This document shows, piece after piece, positions 1 to 10,800 of a stretch of 64,000 nucleotides of DNA. Within the stretch, counting starts at the first letter, position 1; the number at the start of each line of letters is the position of its first letter. The notes under the pieces were generated by a model, which saw only the letters and a program-made list of their open reading frames with translations, was not told the origin of the DNA and ran no database searches. The stretch comes from Gonium pectorale (Eukaryota > Chlorophyta > Chlorophyceae > Chlamydomonadales > Volvocaceae): contig LSYV01000011.1 in the NCBI GenBank assembly GCA_001584585.1, positions 1,369,506 through 1,433,505 on the forward strand. The letters are read 5' to 3'. A program made the position numbers and the translations under genes.

Positions 1-190
1 GGGGGGGCTGAGCCCCGCATCGCGCGAAGGGGGGGGCTGAGCCCCGCATCGCGCGAAGGGGGGGTGCTGAGCCCCGCATCGCGCGAAGGGGGGGGGGCTG
101 AGCCCCGCATCGCGCGAAGGGGGGGGGGCTGAGCCCCGCATCGCGCGAAGGGGGGGGGCTGAGCCCCGCATCCAGGCGAAGGGGGGGGAC
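1..190. repeat. GC-rich minisatellite, about six units
   Basis: Units of roughly 30-33 bp are repeated head to tail. Each holds the core ctgagccccgcatcgcgcga, separated by G-runs of 7 to 10 bases. The array runs off the left edge of the window, and the last unit is diverged. It lies just beyond the 3' end of the first gene. Length variation is confined to the G-runs, as expected for slippage. Confidence 0.9.
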
Positions 191-255
191 CTGAGCCCCG
201 CGTGGCCCCCGTCCATCCCCAGCCCCCGTAACCAATGAACCCGTGACGACAGCCA

Positions 256-2217
256 TCAAAGCTCGGAGGTGCCCCCGCCGGCGAATCCCTGACCGCGGCC
301 CGGCCCCCCACCCGGGAAGTTGGTGTAGTGGTAGTAGCAGACGATGGCGGTGGCGGCGATGCGGATGAGCTCCTAAGGGGGGACGGGGCGGTTGGGGAGG
401 GGGCGCGGAAACGGGCGAGCGGCAGAGCCGTGTCGGTGTGGGGCCCCGGTCAGCAGGGTGGGTGGGGGGCGCTCACAGGGCGGCGCGGCAGGCCCCATCA
501 GTGCACCCAGTGCGCACGCTGTGCGTCAATGACAACGCTATGCAATCCCGCGTGCGGTGCCGTACGGCGGCGCGTACGGCTGCGGCTGCGGTCGCACCTC
601 GTGCGAGTCGCAGAGGCTGTCGTTGGAGGGCAGGCCCAGCTGGAGCACCATGGTGCCGTCCACCTGGCGGGGGAGCGGGGAGGCGAGTGGGAGGGTAGGG
701 GAAAGGGGGAGAGGGGGTTCACTCATTCCGTGGGCAAGCTGCCGCCCTCATCCAGCCAGGGTGCCCGAGCCCCTCCCCCTCCCTGTTCCTCCCCTTCCTC
801 GACACATCCCCGCATCCAGCAGCAGTGAGAGGGGGCAAGGAGGAAGGAGGTACAACGGCGGCCTCAGCCAGGGCGGTACGCGCGGGGCCGGGGCCGGGCG
901 GATGCAGGCGACCATCCGGGAGGAAAGGGCTAAGGCGCGTGTGGAGACGCCGCGGCTGGCAGCGCCGCCCCCACCCCGTGCGGGCCCCTGCCCCTGCCCC
1001 GTCCATTCCAATCTCAACTCCCCGCCAGCAACCCACAATGCCCCGCAGTCCACCAGTTCCCATGCCGGGGTGGGGGGGGGTGCAAGCCCGAGCCCCAGTC
1101 GGCGTCCGGGGGTAGGGGGCAGGCATGCGCCGCACTCGCATGCTCGAAGCTTCCCCAGTGAGAACGGTTTCCCTCCGTGTGATCTGGTTCCCTTCTACAC
1201 CCGCCCCGCACCCCACCCACCCAACCAGCACACGCACGGCATACGGCGCCTGGGCTGCCGACTATGCCGCGTGCTTGCTACGTGTTTGCCAGCTGTTGTT
1301 CCCCAGCCCGCCGTACGCGTGTACATCCCGCACACGGCGTACGGCGTACGGTACCTGCTTCATGCCGGCCAGGAAGGGCGCCAGCAGGCCGCTGCGGCCC
1401 ATCAGGTCCTCCAGCGCGTCGAACATGAGCGTGCCGGGCAGGGCGCACACCTGGGGCGGGGGAAGAGGGGGGAAGAGGGGGGAAAGGGTGTGTGGAGGGG
1501 TGTGTGGAGGAGGGAAAGGCTGGTTGACTTGATCCGGGGAAGGGGTGGATAGAGGGTGGATGGCAGTGTGCATGCTACGGTGCGTGTGTTGCAATGGGGC
1601 ACGGCGTCCAGGGGGGAGGGCGAGCGACGGCGGAAGCGGACGGGGGTGCGGGGCGTGTGGGTAGGGGGGTGATGGGTGGGCTGGCGGACGGGGGGCGTGG
1701 AGGACGGGTGGGAGGAAGGGCGCTGCGAGCGGCGCGCAGCGGCGGGCGGAGGATGGCGAGGGGCAGGGGGCGTTTACCTCGCTGCGCAGCGCGCACAAGA
1801 TACGCTCACACCAGCGCGCATCGGCCCAAATTCTGATCCCCAGAGGAGGGCCCAGAGGAGGGGGGGCGGGGCGAACCAGCCCGCGCTGCCCCCACAGCGC
1901 TGCAGAGACTGCCGCCAGTTCGGCACGCGACGGTGCAGCTAGAGCGAGGCCGTCCGACGCACCAGGTTGTAGATGTTCCGCAGGAACAACAGAATCACGT
2001 GAGCGATGTCGGACAAGCTGACTTGGTCGCCGGCCTTCTCCAGCCCCTTAAATGCCTGAATCATGTCCCGCTGCGCCGTAAGCGCGGTGATAAGCTTGGT
2101 GGCGGCGAATGTACGCTTCTCCTCCGGAATTGCACTGAGCTGCTGGAGCGCCTCTTCCGGAGAGTAGGGGCGGCGGGCGTTGCCCTCAGCAGCGGGTGCT
2201 TCCTCCTCGGTTGCCAT
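256..2217 (-). CDS. Five-exon gene of unknown function
   Basis: Exons on the minus strand, 5' to 3', are 1963-2217, about 1778-1885, 1355-1450, 598-663 and 256-372. All introns are phase 0 and the model gives 213 residues. The N-terminus (MATEEEAPAAEGNARR) is acidic then basic. It is followed by a helical stretch (EEALQQLSAIPEEKRTFAAT) and a hydrophobic helix ending LLFLRNIYNL. Later exons encode LPGTLMFDALEDLMGRSG, LQLGLPSNDSLCDSHE, and a C-terminus containing AATAIVCYYHYTNFPGGG. The 5' edge of exon 2 is the weakest boundary: only an acceptor at 1886 keeps the frame, and the first residues it adds are proline-rich. I do not recognise the family. It shares a 739-bp divergent upstream region with the next gene. 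Confidence 0.6.
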
Positions 2218-2956
2218 TTTTAACAGCCGTGATTAAGGTACTTTAGTGTGTCGAGCACCGAGGATCGGGGATCCCGCCTGGCGCGTGAGTGAATGGGAGT
2301 GCAAGCGGCGGGAGAGCTTCAGCACGATGACCTAGTGTGTTACAGCAGTTAGCAGACTGCCACTGTGTTCTGCGGCCTCGATGGCGATTTGGGTAAGGTT
2401 GTGACCGTTATTGGGTTTTGGTTCCGGAGTGCACGCCCACTGTTGTTCATCCTGTAGGGCACATGTGGCGCAAAATGAGCAGCTGGGCATATGTTTGGGT
2501 GAGGGTTAAGCCCGCTTCCCACAATAGCGACACTCACACTGACCCGGGTCACCACCATCGACGGCTAAAATGACAGCCCCAGAGGCTGGGTACAATACAT
2601 ACTATGTCTTCCTCATGCATTGGAGTGGTGGGGCCATGCGAGCGTGTGGTGGTGTGTGGGATTCCAGCGACCGTGGATGTTGGCAGTTGAAAGCTTGGAT
2701 TCCAGCGACGCCTTGAAGACGCCTGATGGAGGAGCGTGGATATCAGACTAACAACTTTATATCCAGCTTGACCTTGCGCGTGACAGCTTTGCGTGTCCGC
2801 TGGGACAGCTCGCGTATGGCATTCCATCTTGAAACGATCGAGACAACCAGGCGTCAAGCGCACTCATAGTGTGGTTTCTGTTTAGCCCAGCTTGCCGCGC
2901 CCCGCGTCGTCACCGACCGCAGCGCCGATGATCGGCTAGGGGTGAAGGGGCATGCC
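2218..2956. other. Divergent intergenic region
   Basis: This separates the starts of two head-to-head genes and probably holds both promoters. It is visibly less GC-rich than the flanking exons. I see no convincing reading frame, TATA box or repeat in it. Confidence 0.5.
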
Positions 2957-5900
2957 ATGGCTCCATGCCCATCAACCATGCACCGCCTATCCCCGAGTGG
3001 CATGCTGGCTCTCCTGGTGCTGGTGGCAGTGAGCGGCGTGGTGGGGGGCCGGGGCTCGTGGGTTGGCGGCACGGCCCAGCAGGCGGCGGCAGTCGTGAGA
3101 CCCGCGAGCGCGTCCGGAGCCTGCAGCGACGCCTGCTACCAGCGCGCAACGTGCCAGGAGGAGCTCGGGAGGTGCGGAGCGGCATTTGCGCGGGATGGCG
3201 CTGCGTGCGGCCCCCGGTTGTTGGAATTGCATGCTTCGTTGTGGACCCTCACACGGTTACAGCGCGTTGCCTGGATCGCTGCGCAAACGTGTCCTGCACC
3301 AATCGGCTCGTGTTGGGATGCACATACACATATATATGCACACACAAACTCCCTTTGTACTTATGACCCGAAGTCCCGCCCCGCTGCACGGTGCGGGCTT
3401 CCAGTGCCGGGATTGTGCAGGATGTGTCGCTGTGCCGGTCTGTCCCGAAACGGGCTCAGGCAGGCAGTCGCCAGCCCCTACACCTCACCGGCCATCACAC
3501 CACATCGCACGTCGCCGGCCGTAAATAATCACCCTGCCTGCCATACGCTCGTACACAGGACCAACATGGTGCAGCCATCCCCTTACGGACTGAGCAGCGC
3601 CGCACTTCCCCACGCGGGGCGGCCGCGTCGGAGCCCTGCGAGCCCGAGCGGGGCGCCTTCCTCCCCTGGCCCCTGCCCCCCACCGTTGTGCACGCCACAA
3701 GGACACTTTTCTCCGCGCTGTGCCTCCGTGCCGGGCCCTCTCACCCCAATGCTCAATGAGTAGGACCAGGCCTCCCTGCGTGGCGCCTCCAAGCGTGAAG
3801 CCTCCACCTCGACCCCCCCCGCCCCCCGCCCCGTGCCCCATGTCTCCACCCCACCCAGATGCGACTGCCCCCGGCACCTGGCGGGCACGGACTGCACCCG
3901 GAACGCCACCACCGCGAGCCGCCTGTGGGCGCTCAGGAGGACGGGCACCGATAAGGCGAGGCTGCTGCCCTGCCTCAATGACTGCAACGGCCGCGGGAAA
4001 TGCGCCTGGGGGAACTGCGTGTGCGACAGAGGTGGGAGGTGGTGGCCAGCGGCGGGCCGCCAGCGGCGAAGTGCGGTGCGGGCGGGCGGGCGGGCGGGCG
4101 GGCGGGCGGGAGGGGAGAGGGGGTTGCCGAGAAGTGGACGGCCACGAGCACAGGGCGCGCTGGGGATGGGGGGGAGGATGGCAGGGAGCGCGTGGTGCCA
4201 ATGTTGGTGAGGGCGGTCGTGCGTGAATTTGCGGGAGCATACTCGCGGGGCTGATTCCGCCTGAGCCCGCCGGCCGCCGGTGCTGTCTTGGGTTTCCTCT
4301 TTGGCATGCACTTTGGGCGGGGTTGACTGGACCCGACGCGGCCCCGCACACACACACACACCCCGATCAAACACCTCTCGTTCGCCGCGTCCGCCCTGGG
4401 CTAACGGATCCCCGTCCCCGCCCCTGCCCCGTCCGCTGGTCCGGGCCCGAAGGGCAGGCCACTTTGGTTCGGACTGTTCGGTGTCCCTGGACGCCTCGCG
4501 GCGGCCGGTGCTGCTGGCGGGCAGCGGCTACGCGCCCCGGGAGCGGCGCCCGCGCGTGTACGTGTATGACATCCCGCACGTGTACTCTTCATGGTACGAC
4601 ACACCTGTCGTACGGGACGTTGGGGGGTGGCCTGGGAGGACATTGCGCTGGGGCGGTGCAGCGGTGAGGATGCGCGCCCGAGTCACCGCGATTCGGCCAG
4701 GCCCGGACAGGTCCTCCCAGGTACCGGTTCACCGCCTTCTGCCGCCGATAAGCCAGCGCGCGGCGGTTTCCCCCTTGTTCGCTGGCGAACCCGCCACCCC
4801 CCTCCCATGGATTCGACCCCTTTTGGCCCATCGCCCTGTGTCCCCAACGCCCCAGGCGCAATGCCAAGGAAATGGACCGGCCGCTGAGCTGGGTGTTCTG
4901 GGAGCGGCTGCTGGGCAGCGGGGCACGGGTGGCAAACGGGGACGAGGCGGTAGGTGGGACCGGGGCCGGAGCGGGCCGAGGGGTGAGGGTCAGAGGCTTG
5001 GAAGGCGTTCTCATTAGAGCGGCCTGAGGCGCATGCCATCCCGAACCGTCAAAGGCAAAGTAGCGACAAAACTCCCAGCGTCCCCTCGGGGGCGGGGGCG
5101 AGCGCAATGCGCGGCGGCTCGGTTGGGATGCGCATAGAATGGCGGGGGGGGCGCGCTGTACCCGGCAGACGCAGCAAACCTGCCTGTTTGCGGCATGCAG
5201 ATCGGCACAGGCACGTGGCCGCCGCGCCTCCACTGAGCCTGGGTTTGGTGCAGCGGCTGCAATGGTGGGACGCTGGCAGACGGTAAACCTTAGCGCCGGC
5301 GCTGGCCTGGGGCAGTGACCCTATATAGGGATGGCAGGAGACGGAAAGGCCCCTCGGCCTCCTCGCCGGCCCGCCGTATGGTGGGAGTAAAGTACAGCAG
5401 TGCTACCGCCTCCCCTGTCCCGAGGTCCCTTTGGATGCGGGAGGTGTGGGCGGGCGGGTCCTGCCGGCCGCTACGGCGCCGCTCCTCACGCGGCCTGGCC
5501 GTGGCGACTGGGCATCCAGGCCCCGCCTCAGCGCCTCGTTGAACGCAGCTTTCCGCTGCTGCCCAAGACGCCCTGGAGCGCTCTCCTTCAGTCTCACCCC
5601 CTCAGCGTTGACCGGCTACTGGTGGTACCGGTGGTACCGGGTACTGGCAGTGTATCGCACATGGCCGCACCCCACGCACTTGGGTTCCTGTCGTAGCCCC
5701 GTGCCCCGCCCACACACCCGCCCACCCATCCACGGGACCAGTCCGAGAGGAGAGAGTCGCAGCTCGCACCTAAGCATACGCCGCCCCGCCCACACACCCC
5801 AGGACTGGTTCTGGATCCCAATCAACCTGCGGCGCTCGTCCGACGGCAAGAAGCTGATGGAGGTCATCGACTACGTACGGCAGAAGTGGCCGTGGTACGA

Positions 5901-8900
5901 CAGGTGTGTCACGCGTACGGCAACGCGCTCTTTGGCGGCTCGCTCATCTCGCATACAGATGCGCACACCTCCTGCGTCGCAATGTCGCGTGCCTCACGGA
6001 CTCTGCACTGTGCGCCGTACATGTCGGCCCTCGGTACCCGCTCCTCCGGCCCGCCAGGTTTCAGGGCCACCGCCACTTCGTGATCCACTCGGGAGACACG
6101 GGCCGGGGCGAGCTGCCGGTGAGCCCCTACTCTGCGCTTCAAACCCCCGCTCTCCTGCAGCGGTTCGCCGGAAGGGAGCTTTGTAAGGGGCCCTTGTATC
6201 CTTCACCTTCCTGCGGTCTTTCAAACGGTCTCTCGTTTGGCCGAGCAGCGTCCCAAACCAGCGCTCCGATGTGTGTGAGATGCCCCGCGCGCGCACGCTG
6301 GGTGCACATGATAGCGGGTCTGCGCTTTTTCCTGTCTCGGCTCACATCCTAACTGCCCCGTGTTCTCGACGCGCTGCATGACAAACAGCAACAAATACTC
6401 TACCGTCCTGTCCCCATCCTGGTGCCGCGCCGGCCGCCACAGGACTCCGTGCTCGCCGCCACGGACAACATGACCTGGCTGCACCACTGGGGCCTCGCGC
6501 AGGACTACGATTACTCGCGCTGGAGGGCGGCCCACCGGCCCGGCAAGGCACGCTGCTTCTGTTGATGGGGCCAGGGGCGAGCCCGGGCCACGGTGTACTT
6601 CAATTTTGGATGGCACGGTGCAGCAAACATGGCGGGGCGGGCCGGGGCGGGGCACGCATGACCCCCAGCGCGTGGCCAGACTGACCCGCGGGTCGGCCTC
6701 ACGCCCGCGCGCACACCCTTTGCGACAAACAATCGCAGGACCTGGTGGTTCCCGTCTTCTTCACGGGCCTCCTGCTGGCGCCGCTGCTGTCCGTGTCGGG
6801 GCTGCACCCTCGGGCGCCCCGGCTGAACCGGACGCAGACGCTGCTGTTCGCGGTAGGCGCGTCGGGGCAGCGGCCTGGGGAGTGACTACCAGGAGCAAGT
6901 TGCGTTGCCGGTGGGATTGTGGTTATGCACGATACCGGGTACGGCACGGTAAAAGTGCGGGGCAGAATGGCGGGTGGTTTCGGAGGGACGATACCAGCGG
7001 CAGCGTAGTACAGCCCGTGTATGCGGGACTTGCTTCGCCAGGCATGGAAGCCACCGCTGTGCCGCTGGCATGCGACTTTGGCCTTCAAGGAGCTGCTTCC
7101 TTCTCAGCTGCTTTAAGATGGCCCTGTCTCCTCTCTGAAGCAAACCTCTTGGCGCTCCGCTTCGCCTCCAGCGCCATCCAGTGCTGTTCCAATCCATGCC
7201 CCCACCCTGCTCTCCGCCTGCGTCTTTATCCCACCCAATCCCGCCCCGCCCCGACTCCATCCCACCACACGCTCCGCCCACGACGCAGGGCCGCATCTGC
7301 GGAGACTACTCAAAGCCCAACCCCGCCAAGCCCTGGCCCCACTGCGCCACCAGTCGCAGTCGGGGCTACTCGCAGGGAGCCCGGCAGCGGGTGCGGGGTG
7401 GGGCAGCTGCGGACGGCCCGCTGCGGACGGCCCGCTGCGGACGGGCAGCTGCGGACGGGCCGGGGCAGCATACTCGGGAGCACGGGTGGCTGTCACGCCT
7501 CTTGTCGGCGTGCTGTGTGTGTCCCTCCCACGTTCGTACATCGCCATGCACCAGGGGGACTGAGGGAGGGAGCTCGCCCAGGACTGCCAACAGGCAGCGG
7601 CCGCTCTGTCCCCCCCCCGCTGTCCCGCCCGCCTCTGCGCCCGCGCACCGGCCTGCAGACCACGGCCGGTAACCTTCAGCGCGCTCGCAACATCGTCCTA
7701 GTGAGCGCACCCGCCTGTTCACTGCCTCTGCTTGGGACATGCCCCCCTAGGCGAACCACAAGCGTGCCCTTCCGCTCCGCAATCCTCTGACAGGTTCACT
7801 TTCACCACCACAATCGCACCGGCTATAAGATCGTCGTCAGCGACCCATACTACGGCCTCGACCTGCTCAACTACAAGTGAGGGACGGGGGCAAGGCGGGG
7901 CATCCGGGTGGGGGGAGGTTCGCTGATGCGTGTGTGTGGGGTGGGGGCGACACGACGCGGCGGGACTCGGCGGACCCCTGGACAGCAACTGCGGAGGCTG
8001 TGGGGCGGATGACGGGGACGGGACCGGAGGCTGGGGGTCAGGTATGGAGCAGGAGTAGGAGAGGATGGAGGGTTTTATGTGGTGCACCTCGAGAGGTGAG
8101 AGGCCAAAACGGGCCCCGTGCCTGCCAGCCTGTTGCGCCTCCGCATCGCGGCCCCGGCCCTGACCCCAATCGGCGTCACCCGCGCGGCGACCGACCAGGC
8201 CCTGCGCCGTGTGACCCCTTCTTTATAGACATCACACGGACTCAGCCCCGCGCCGCCCCCAATCACAGGTGGTGCCTTGCGCCCTCGGGCGGCGGTTACG
8301 GCGTCCGGCAGGTAGGCGTGCATAGTGTGGGATGACCCACATCCCGGAGCGGGATGCTGGCCTAGCGTAGCGCCGCTCAAACGAGGGACTGGCATGACGC
8401 TGCAAGGAAGAGAGGGGTGTGGGGGGCCGTGGTCCAGCCACGACCGCCCCAAGGCTACAGCGTTTGTGCCTATCGGCCCTGCGCGAGAGGGGTAGCAAGT
8501 TCGCGGAGCGTGTGCCTGGCATGGTCATGGATTGAGGGTGGAATGGGACGAAAGCCAAGCCAGCTTCCGCGCGCATGCGGCCACAGGTCCGCGCACACGC
8601 GTGCGGGGACGCCGCCCCGCCGGTGTGGCGGCCCTGCCGCATCGGCCCTAGGCACCACGGCTCCCGCAGCATCCCGCCTTCCCCGCCCTCCTGGTGAACT
8701 TGCTACCGCTTGTTTGCATCCCCCTTGAGCCGCCCGTTGGGGTGGTGTCCACGCGTCTGCCCAATGCTGGCTTGCCCGCATTGATTGCCTGGTGGTGCGT
8801 GCTGCTAACCCGCCCGCCCTGCTCATAACGTCGAACCTTCGGGTGTGCATGTCCCGTAGAGCCGGGTTCCCTCTTTTCCTTTGCAGCGTTCCACTATTTG

Positions 8901-10135
8901 ATCTCCATCCCCAGCGCGCGTCCCTGTGGCGGAAGCCGCTGCCTCCCCACGGTGTTGTCCCCGTGCGCCGGCGACCTTCATCCCACCAGCCATTCCCCCC
9001 TTTCCTCGGGACAACCGCTGCTGGCGCCCAGCCCGTTGCCATTCATTTCCTTCCGCGACCATGTCCCCATCACACTCTTTTCCCTCGGCGCCGCCTCCAG
9101 ACTGTGGCCGCGGTGATGGGCTGTCTGCCGCTGGTCGTGAGCGACTCCGTGATGCAGCCCTTTGAGCCCGAGATGGACTGGGGCGCCTTCAGCCTGCGGC
9201 TGCCGCAGCAGGACATCCCGCAGCTGCACAGCCGGCTGCAGGCGGTGGAGGCGGAGGGCGGGGTGGAGGCCCGGCAGGCGGCGCTGCTGTGCGCGGCGCA
9301 GCACCTGGTGTACAGCGGCAGCGGCGGGGCGTTCATGGGGGAGGACGGCAGGTGGGGAGGGGCGATGGGTTGTGGGGAGGGTGGGTGGTGCGTGAGGCGG
9401 CGGCGGCGGTTTGAGGTGTGTGGCGGCGGGACTTGGCCCCGGTATTGCGCTGTCTTGCGCGCACTTCGGATTGGCGACAGGTGACCGGCCGACGGGCGCA
9501 TCCGTTTCCATTCCACGTACCCACCATGCTACCGCGCACCGCCCCGCGGTACCTCACCGCAAAACAAAACTGCGCGAACCAGGGCCTGTCCTTTCCGGCG
9601 ACGCTGACCCGGCCAGGCCCTGGGAACGCGACCTCGCAGGTGGGATGCGTTCGAGTTCATCCTCGAGGTGCTGCGCATGCGCGTGGAGCACCCCGGCCTG
9701 GACCCCGCGCGCTACGCGTCCGTCGACGAGCGCTTCCGCTCCTTCGTGCACTGCGGCGACACCGACATGGCCGCCTACGGCCGCAAGGCCCGCGCCGCCG
9801 CCCTGGCCCGCTACCCCACCCTGCCCGGCCTGCCTCCCGACGACCAGGACCCCACGTGGGAGCACCTCTACGCGAACGGCGATGGCCTGCTGCCGCTGCT
9901 GAAGCGCTACGCGATGCGCAGGAGGGGGAAGGCGGATGGGGTGGGGAAGGGCGCGGGGGACGAGGAGCAGGGCCTGGGGAGGCGCCTATGTAGCATGAGC
10001 GCCTGGGACCCGCCGCCGGCAAGGTGCACCGCCGGCGGGTTCAGGTCGCAAGTGGCCCACCTGTATGTGCCGGGCGGCGCGGCGTGCAACCAGCATGCGG
10101 CCGACCTGAGCCGCTGCCCCCGGATCTGGGAGTGA
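2957..10135 (+). CDS. Exostosin-like glycosyltransferase (GT47) with EGF-like modules
   Basis: Thirteen exons: 2957-3171, 3859-4031, 4458-4593, 4856-4949, 5803-5903, 6058-6118, 6443-6547, 6739-6852, 7289-7390, 7794-7876, 8269-8311, 9101-9351 and 9640-10135. Together they give 1974 nt, 657 residues and an intact frame. A signal peptide or anchor (SGMLALLVLVAVSGVVGG) is followed by two cysteine-rich EGF-like modules (for example CNGRGKCAWGNCVCDRG). The exostosin region follows, with landmarks YVYDIPHVY, DWFWIPIN, MTWLHHWGL, HRPGKDLVVPVFF, WCLAPSGGGYGVR and GCLPLVVSD. GT47 enzymes transfer sugars in the secretory pathway; in this lineage the family is large and extracellular-matrix related. The acceptor and donor sugars cannot be read from sequence. 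The start at 2957 precedes the signal peptide; 2978 is an alternative. The intron after exon 7 starts with GC, and the conserved RPGK/DLVVP join supports it. Confidence 0.9.
4081..4110. repeat. (GGGC)n microsatellite in intron
   Basis: About seven uninterrupted GGGC tetranucleotides lie in intron 2 of the exostosin gene. A short CA run follows in the same intron near 4349. Confidence 0.9.
7406..7463. repeat. 15-bp tandem repeat in intron
   Basis: About four copies of a GCTGCGGACGGCCCG-like unit lie in intron 9 of the exostosin gene, immediately downstream of the donor at 7391. Confidence 0.8.
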
Positions 10136-10800
10136 AGGGGTGGCAGGGCCCGGAGAGCGTGGGAGCGCCGGGCGGAGCTGGGGCCAATTAAGACTGGCAG
10201 GGGGGGCTGGCGTGCGGCCGGGGGCAGGGGGGGTTGCCGGAACGGCGACCTACCCTGTGACCTGAGTGTGGCAGTATGGAGCAGCGCGGCGCGGGGTTGC
10301 TGAGAGTGGTCAATACCGTACTGGGGCATGAAAAGGAGCATCGGCAGGCAGGATGTATCTGCGGGGCTTCCCAGGATGGGTAAATGATTCGCGGAGCCAG
10401 CTGGGACGTTTTGAGTGTTCGCATGTGCCACATGGTTGGCCGCGACGGAAGGTCAGGAGCTCCGCGCCGCCGTGCGCCCGTGGCTACTCTTGATCTTGCC
10501 GTGCTCAAGACGCGTGTCAAGTGTAAATTTCCGTCAACGTGCCGGCGGTTACATACGGCGGTGGTTGAGGCAGGTTCCCGCCCATGCAAGTACTGCTATG
10601 ATCAATTTGGCATGCGACGCTAGTGCGATACATTTAGAGCGTTGCACATTTTGCCCGCGGCTCGATCGAACGCATTTGTGGTGTGTCTTGATCCAAGTAC
10701 TTCTGTGGTGGCAGAGAGAACCCACTCAAAGATATAGCATCGAATTGACAAGAGCGTTCACGTTCAAGCAAAGGCTCCTGACGGTCCAGCTCCTCGACGC
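10136..10800. other. 3' flank of exostosin gene and promoter of next gene
   Basis: The first half is GC-rich 3'-UTR-like sequence and the second half is more balanced. No supported gene. A TGTAA candidate polyadenylation signal lies at 10522. Confidence 0.5.
10522..10526 (+). terminator. Candidate TGTAA polyadenylation signal
   Basis: TGTAA is the usual green-algal polyadenylation element. This one lies about 390 nt after the exostosin stop and 275 nt before the next start codon. Confidence 0.4.

Noticed and set aside
4081..4254. Gly/Arg-repeat open frames
   Set aside because: They are translations of the (GGGC)n intron microsatellite.
6606..7790. 394-codon plus-strand frame
   Set aside because: It reads through exostosin introns in the wrong frame; the conserved exons explain the locus.
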